Shown in pieces: positions 60,986 through 64,000 of a stretch of 64,000 nt of DNA. Each line of letters begins with the position of its first letter. The first letter of the stretch is position 1. The notes under the pieces were generated by a model. It was not told where the DNA came from. It saw nothing but the letters and a program-made list of their open reading frames with translations, and ran no database searches. The DNA is from Sphingobacterium arenae (GTDB lineage: Bacteria; Bacteroidota; Bacteroidia; Sphingobacteriales; Sphingobacteriaceae). Position numbers and translations under genes: made by a program. Location: assembly GCF_014692505.1 (NCBI RefSeq), contig NZ_JACNYK010000007.1, forward strand, positions 1-64,000, written 5' to 3'.

Positions 60986-61103
60986 TGATTTTTTTTTACA
61001 TAGATTGTAAAAATAGGAAAAAAAGTGGATTTATGAATCTTATTCCCAAAATATCAAGAATAATATCTAAATTCACAAGTGATAAAATAGATAGGATTGT
61101 AGC

Positions 61104-62315
61104 ATGAGCGACATGTCAAAAATTGCCCATAAGGCGATATTTCAGCCGAAAGAAGCGCTGGCAAGTGTGGGCAAAAGTCGGCACGCATTAAAAATTGGGG
61201 TACCCAAAGAAATTTCTTTTCAGGAGAAGCGGATAGCGTTAACGCCGCTATCGGTTGCTTTACTCGTTGAATACGGCCATGAAATCGTGATAGAGGCGGG
61301 AGCAGGGGAAGCCTCGAACTTCTTGGATACCCATTATGCCGAACAGGGAGCACGAATCAGTCACGATAAACAGGAGGTTTTTGAATGTGATCTTGTTGTT
61401 AAGATAGCAAGCCCGACTATGGAAGAAGTGAATCTGATGAAAAATAGGCAGGTGCTGCTTTCTTCTCATCAGCCCTCGCTAATGAAACTACCGGTACTAC
61501 AGGCTTTAATGCGAAAGCAAATCACGGCGGTTTCTTATGAATATTTGCAAGATGAAGGAGGACATTTAACGGTCGTGCGTGCCATGAGTGAAATAGTAGG
61601 TGCCACCTCCGTACTCATCGCGGCCGAATATCTGAGTAATATTTTTGATGGGAAGGGTCTGATGTTAGGCGGTATAACAGGGGTCCCGCCGACAGAAATG
61701 GTTATCATCGGAGCGGGTACGGTAGGGGAATATGCCGCTCGGGCTGCGATAGCTCTCGGCGCACAGGTCAAAGTATTTGATAGCTCCGTATACCGATTAC
61801 GAAGATTACAAAACAATGTGGGCAGTCGTGTTTTTACGTCCACGATACAGCCTATCGTATTAAATAAAGCGGTTAAATCTTGTGATGTCGTTATCGGTGC
61901 CGTGCGAGCAAAGAATGGTCGTTCTCCTTGTATTATTTCCGAAGACACGGTTTCCAATATGAAGCCAAATGCTGTTCTTATCGATGTCAGTATTGATCAA
62001 GGAGGCTGTTTTGAAACCTCCGAAGTGACAACACACGACAAGCCGGTATTTCGAAAATACGATGTTATACATTATTGTGTGCCTAATATTGCTTCAAGGG
62101 TTGCACGTACAGCAACCTATGCGTTCACAAACATAATGACTCCGCTGCTTCTCCAAATAGGGGAGTGCGGCGGAATGAACAATATGATCTGGTCTGATAA
62201 ATGTATTCGAAGTGCGGTCTATCTCTATCAGGGGATGCTGACGAATAAAGACATTGCGGAAAAGTTTAACTTGCCATCAAAAGATTTGGATTTAATTATC
62301 GTAGCTAATCAATAA
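61104..62315 (+). CDS. ald: Alanine dehydrogenase
   Basis: NAD-dependent oxidative deamination of alanine, AlaDH/PNT family. N-terminal domain: IGVPKEISFQEKRIALTPLS with conserved K and R. SHQPSLMKLPVLQALM follows and the NAD domain has GVPPTEMVIIGAGTVGEYAA. 403 residues, including a short N-terminal extension (about 30 residues) relative to the standard enzyme, as in other Bacteroidota. The function could also be lysine-like saccharopine-type dehydrogenation, but the AlaDH motifs fit better. The next gene follows after 4 bases. Confidence 0.9.
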   Translation: MSDMSKIAHKAIFQPKEALASVGKSRHALKIGVPKEISFQEKRIALTPLSVALLVEYGHEIVIEAGAGEASNFLDTHYAEQGARISHDKQEVFECDLVVKIASPTMEEVNLMKNRQVLLSSHQPSLMKLPVLQALMRKQITAVSYEYLQDEGGHLTVVRAMSEIVGATSVLIAAEYLSNIFDGKGLMLGGITGVPPTEMVIIGAGTVGEYAARAAIALGAQVKVFDSSVYRLRRLQNNVGSRVFTSTIQPIVLNKAVKSCDVVIGAVRAKNGRSPCIISEDTVSNMKPNAVLIDVSIDQGGCFETSEVTTHDKPVFRKYDVIHYCVPNIASRVARTATYAFTNIMTPLLLQIGECGGMNNMIWSDKCIRSAVYLYQGMLTNKDIAEKFNLPSKDLDLIIVANQ

Positions 62316-62319
62316 AAAG

Positions 62320-63162
62320 ATGAAATTTATTTATTCTATACTATTTGTCGTGTTATTAAACTATTATACACTTGCGCAAGAAAAAGTTGCACTATATGCC
62401 GAGATCCCCAATGCAACAAAATCTGTAGAAGATCTAGGAGATGAAAATATCCCCGTTTTATATAAATATGAACTGCCAAGTGCGAAGCAAGCGGTATTGG
62501 TAATCCCCGGCGGAGGATACTCCCATGTTGCTATTAATCATGAAGGGCATGAAATAGCCAAAGCATTTAACGAGGAAGGCTATAGTGCTTTTGTATTGTA
62601 TTATCGTTTACCTAAAGATGCGTATATGGATGTGCGGAAGATAGGTCCTCTACAAGATGCCCAAAGAGGTATACAATATATTAAAGAACATTACGATTTT
62701 GACCGGGTTGGTGTGATCGGGTTTTCGGCCGGCGGCCACTTGGCATCGTCTTTATCAAACCATTTTGACGATGTGAAGATTCGGAATGAAAATGCCATTA
62801 ATTTAGCACCTGATTTTTCGGTATTGATTTATCCTGTTATTTCGATGGATGATGAAATTACACATAAAGGTTCTAAGAACAACTTGATAGGCGAGGAACC
62901 GGGAAACGAAGATCTGATGTATTTTTCGTTAGAGAAACAGGTGTCCGCAAAAACTCCACCTACTTTTTTGGTACACGCAGAAGACGATAAAGCGGTTCCC
63001 GTGGCAAATGCAATACGTTATAAAGAGGCGTTGGACAGTACCGGGATAATGAATGATATATTTATTTATAAGACGGGAGGGCATGGTTTTGGATTGCATA
63101 ACAAAACTGATGCTAGAAAATGGTCAGAAGCCATGTTTAGTTGGCTAAAAGATTTGAAATGA
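62320..63162 (+). CDS. Secreted alpha/beta hydrolase (esterase type)
   Basis: A 280-residue alpha/beta hydrolase with a signal peptide (1-19). Motifs: VIPGGGYSHVAINHEG (oxyanion), VIGFSAGGHLASSL (nucleophile Ser), VHAEDDKAVPVANAI (Asp), GGHGFGLH (His). Similar to BD-FAE/xylan-esterase-like proteins, but the substrate is uncertain. It overlaps the following thioredoxin gene by 4 bases (ATGA). Confidence 0.9.
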   Translation: MKFIYSILFVVLLNYYTLAQEKVALYAEIPNATKSVEDLGDENIPVLYKYELPSAKQAVLVIPGGGYSHVAINHEGHEIAKAFNEEGYSAFVLYYRLPKDAYMDVRKIGPLQDAQRGIQYIKEHYDFDRVGVIGFSAGGHLASSLSNHFDDVKIRNENAINLAPDFSVLIYPVISMDDEITHKGSKNNLIGEEPGNEDLMYFSLEKQVSAKTPPTFLVHAEDDKAVPVANAIRYKEALDSTGIMNDIFIYKTGGHGFGLHNKTDARKWSEAMFSWLKDLK

Positions 63163-63665
63163 AGAAAATTATATTCACGTTCATGTTGGGTGTTGGATTT
63201 TTAACCAGCCAATCTCAAGAATGGAAGGTACCTTTGTATGATAGGGTACCAGCGTTTACGGTGCAGGACAAAGAAGGGAACTCCATTGCGATCGAATCCT
63301 TGCGCGGAAAGGTCGTATTGTTGACCTTTTTTGCGACCTGGTGTCCTTCTTGTCGAGAAGAACTGCCTCATATTCAAAAGGACATATGGGATCGTTGGAA
63401 AACGCGAGATGATTTTACCGTTATGGTGTTAGCAAGGGAAGAAGGTTGGGATAAGCTGGATCCCTTTATGAAGAATACAGGCTATACTTTTCCAATATAC
63501 CCTGATTTAGAAAGGAAGGTTTTTAGCTTATTTGGTGATTCCTATATTCCTAGAAATGTATTGATCGATAAAGAAGGAAAAATTATTTACCGATCTATAG
63601 GCTACACGGAAAAAGAGTTTTCAGAACTGGTTAAACGTATCGAAACCGAATTGGAAAAAAAATAG
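63159..63665 (+). CDS. TlpA-like exported thioredoxin
   Basis: A 168-residue exported redoxin. A signal peptide covers about residues 1-20. The active site is WCPSC in LLTFFATWCPSCREELPHIQ. The fold runs PAFTVQDKEGNSIAIESLRG and ends YRSIGYTEKEF. ATG at 63159 overlaps the preceding stop (ATGA). It is probably a periplasmic disulfide reductase, cotranscribed with the hydrolase. Confidence 0.93.
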   Translation: MKKIIFTFMLGVGFLTSQSQEWKVPLYDRVPAFTVQDKEGNSIAIESLRGKVVLLTFFATWCPSCREELPHIQKDIWDRWKTRDDFTVMVLAREEGWDKLDPFMKNTGYTFPIYPDLERKVFSLFGDSYIPRNVLIDKEGKIIYRSIGYTEKEFSELVKRIETELEKK

Positions 63666-63672
63666 AGAAGTC

Positions 63673-64000
63673 TTATTCGAACGTGACATATCGTTTAATG
63701 TCGACTGTCACCTTGCTGCCGATAGAAATGTCGGCTAACGGGTGTAGAATAGCATGCAGCGTAAGCTGCTCGTTGTTCAATACCAACTCTTCGTAAAAGC
63801 CACGGAAACGAATGTCCTTTACTAAAAATGTGCCTTGAGGATTTTCCTTAAAGTCCACATCCTCCTGATGTATACCAATCGTTTGTTTTGATGATATACC
63901 GAGGCTTGTAGCCTGATCCGGCGATAGGATATTACTTTTTGCCAAAAGTTGTGCCGTGTAGCTGTGTGTAGGTTCGTAGTAGAGCTTTGTAGGAGAACCC
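63673..64000 (-). CDS. ABC transporter ATP-binding protein, C-terminal part
   Basis: A minus-strand frame that continues past the window end. Visible residues begin GSPTKLYYEPTHSYTAQLL, the end of an ABC ATPase of the FbpC/PotA type, then a TOBE domain (IGIHQEDVDF, TFLVKDIRFRGFYEELVLN, SIGSKVTVDIKRYV). The nucleotide-binding half is outside, so the substrate (iron(III), polyamine, sulfate or molybdate) cannot be decided. It is convergent with the TlpA-like gene, 7 bases apart. Confidence 0.8.
   Translation of the reverse strand, partial: GSPTKLYYEPTHSYTAQLLAKSNILSPDQATSLGISSKQTIGIHQEDVDFKENPQGTFLVKDIRFRGFYEELVLNNEQLTLHAILHPLADISIGSKVTVDIKRYVTFE

Overview
The window looks like chromosome of a Bacteroidota bacterium, most probably Sphingobacteriales (Sphingobacterium/Olivibacter/Pedobacter relatives). 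The grounds are the promoters of the TTTG...TAnnTTTG type, the near absence of Shine-Dalgarno sequences, family variants typical of the phylum (SSB tail DGLPF, NPEYGER methyltransferase motif, TonB receptor with a carboxypeptidase-like N-terminal domain, DUF3127, DUF4197) and the conserved order miaB - sigma54 activator - lptE-like - unknown - secG. No insertion sequence, prophage or CRISPR array was seen. Almost all DNA is densely coding. Most genes were recognised from motifs only, with no database search.

Layout. 1-124 is the 3' end of a 5S rRNA with its terminator. 201-4699 holds housekeeping genes (dnaG, a glutaminyl cyclotransferase, ruvX, ybeY, ndk). 4929-10854 is a MarR regulator followed by a fatty acid beta-oxidation operon in the order dehydrogenase/hydratase - thiolase - acyl-CoA dehydrogenase. 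10919-18669 is the most unusual part: a TauE/SafE-type exporter, a TonB-dependent receptor with a 430-base leader, a CrtI-like FAD oxidoreductase, a TIGR01777 protein and a YeiH-type putative sulfate exporter. A 43-base promoter/operator block is duplicated ahead of the exporter and the receptor. The receptor leader also carries a 33-codon open frame ending Arg-Met-Arg-Met-Cys-Cys-Tyr, followed by competing hairpins. I read this as a sulfur-responsive locus controlled by a shared operator and by a leader peptide; this is an inference.

18748-35877 mixes an orphan gene, a sigma/anti-sigma pair, RNA-modification genes, a run of secreted phosphodiester-cleaving enzymes, a peptidoglycan hydrolase, mutY, ssb, pheS, a TetR regulator, rlmD and an OmpA lipoprotein behind a sigma54-like promoter. 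36034-43041 holds miaB, the sigma54 activator, the envelope genes, secG and groES-groEL. 44070-53578 is a signalling block: two histidine kinases (one with three receivers), two single-domain response regulators, CheR and a receiver-less CheB, ending in a large MscS channel. A convergent universal stress protein follows. No cheA, cheW or chemoreceptor is present in it.

54713-64000 contains two small unknown genes, a dicarboxylate symporter, tRNA-Glu, a minus-strand block (secreted unknown, ribH, a TPR protein, a CapD/WbpM-type sugar dehydratase), then alanine dehydrogenase, a secreted alpha/beta hydrolase, a TlpA-like thioredoxin, and the C-terminal end of an ABC transporter ATPase that runs off the window.
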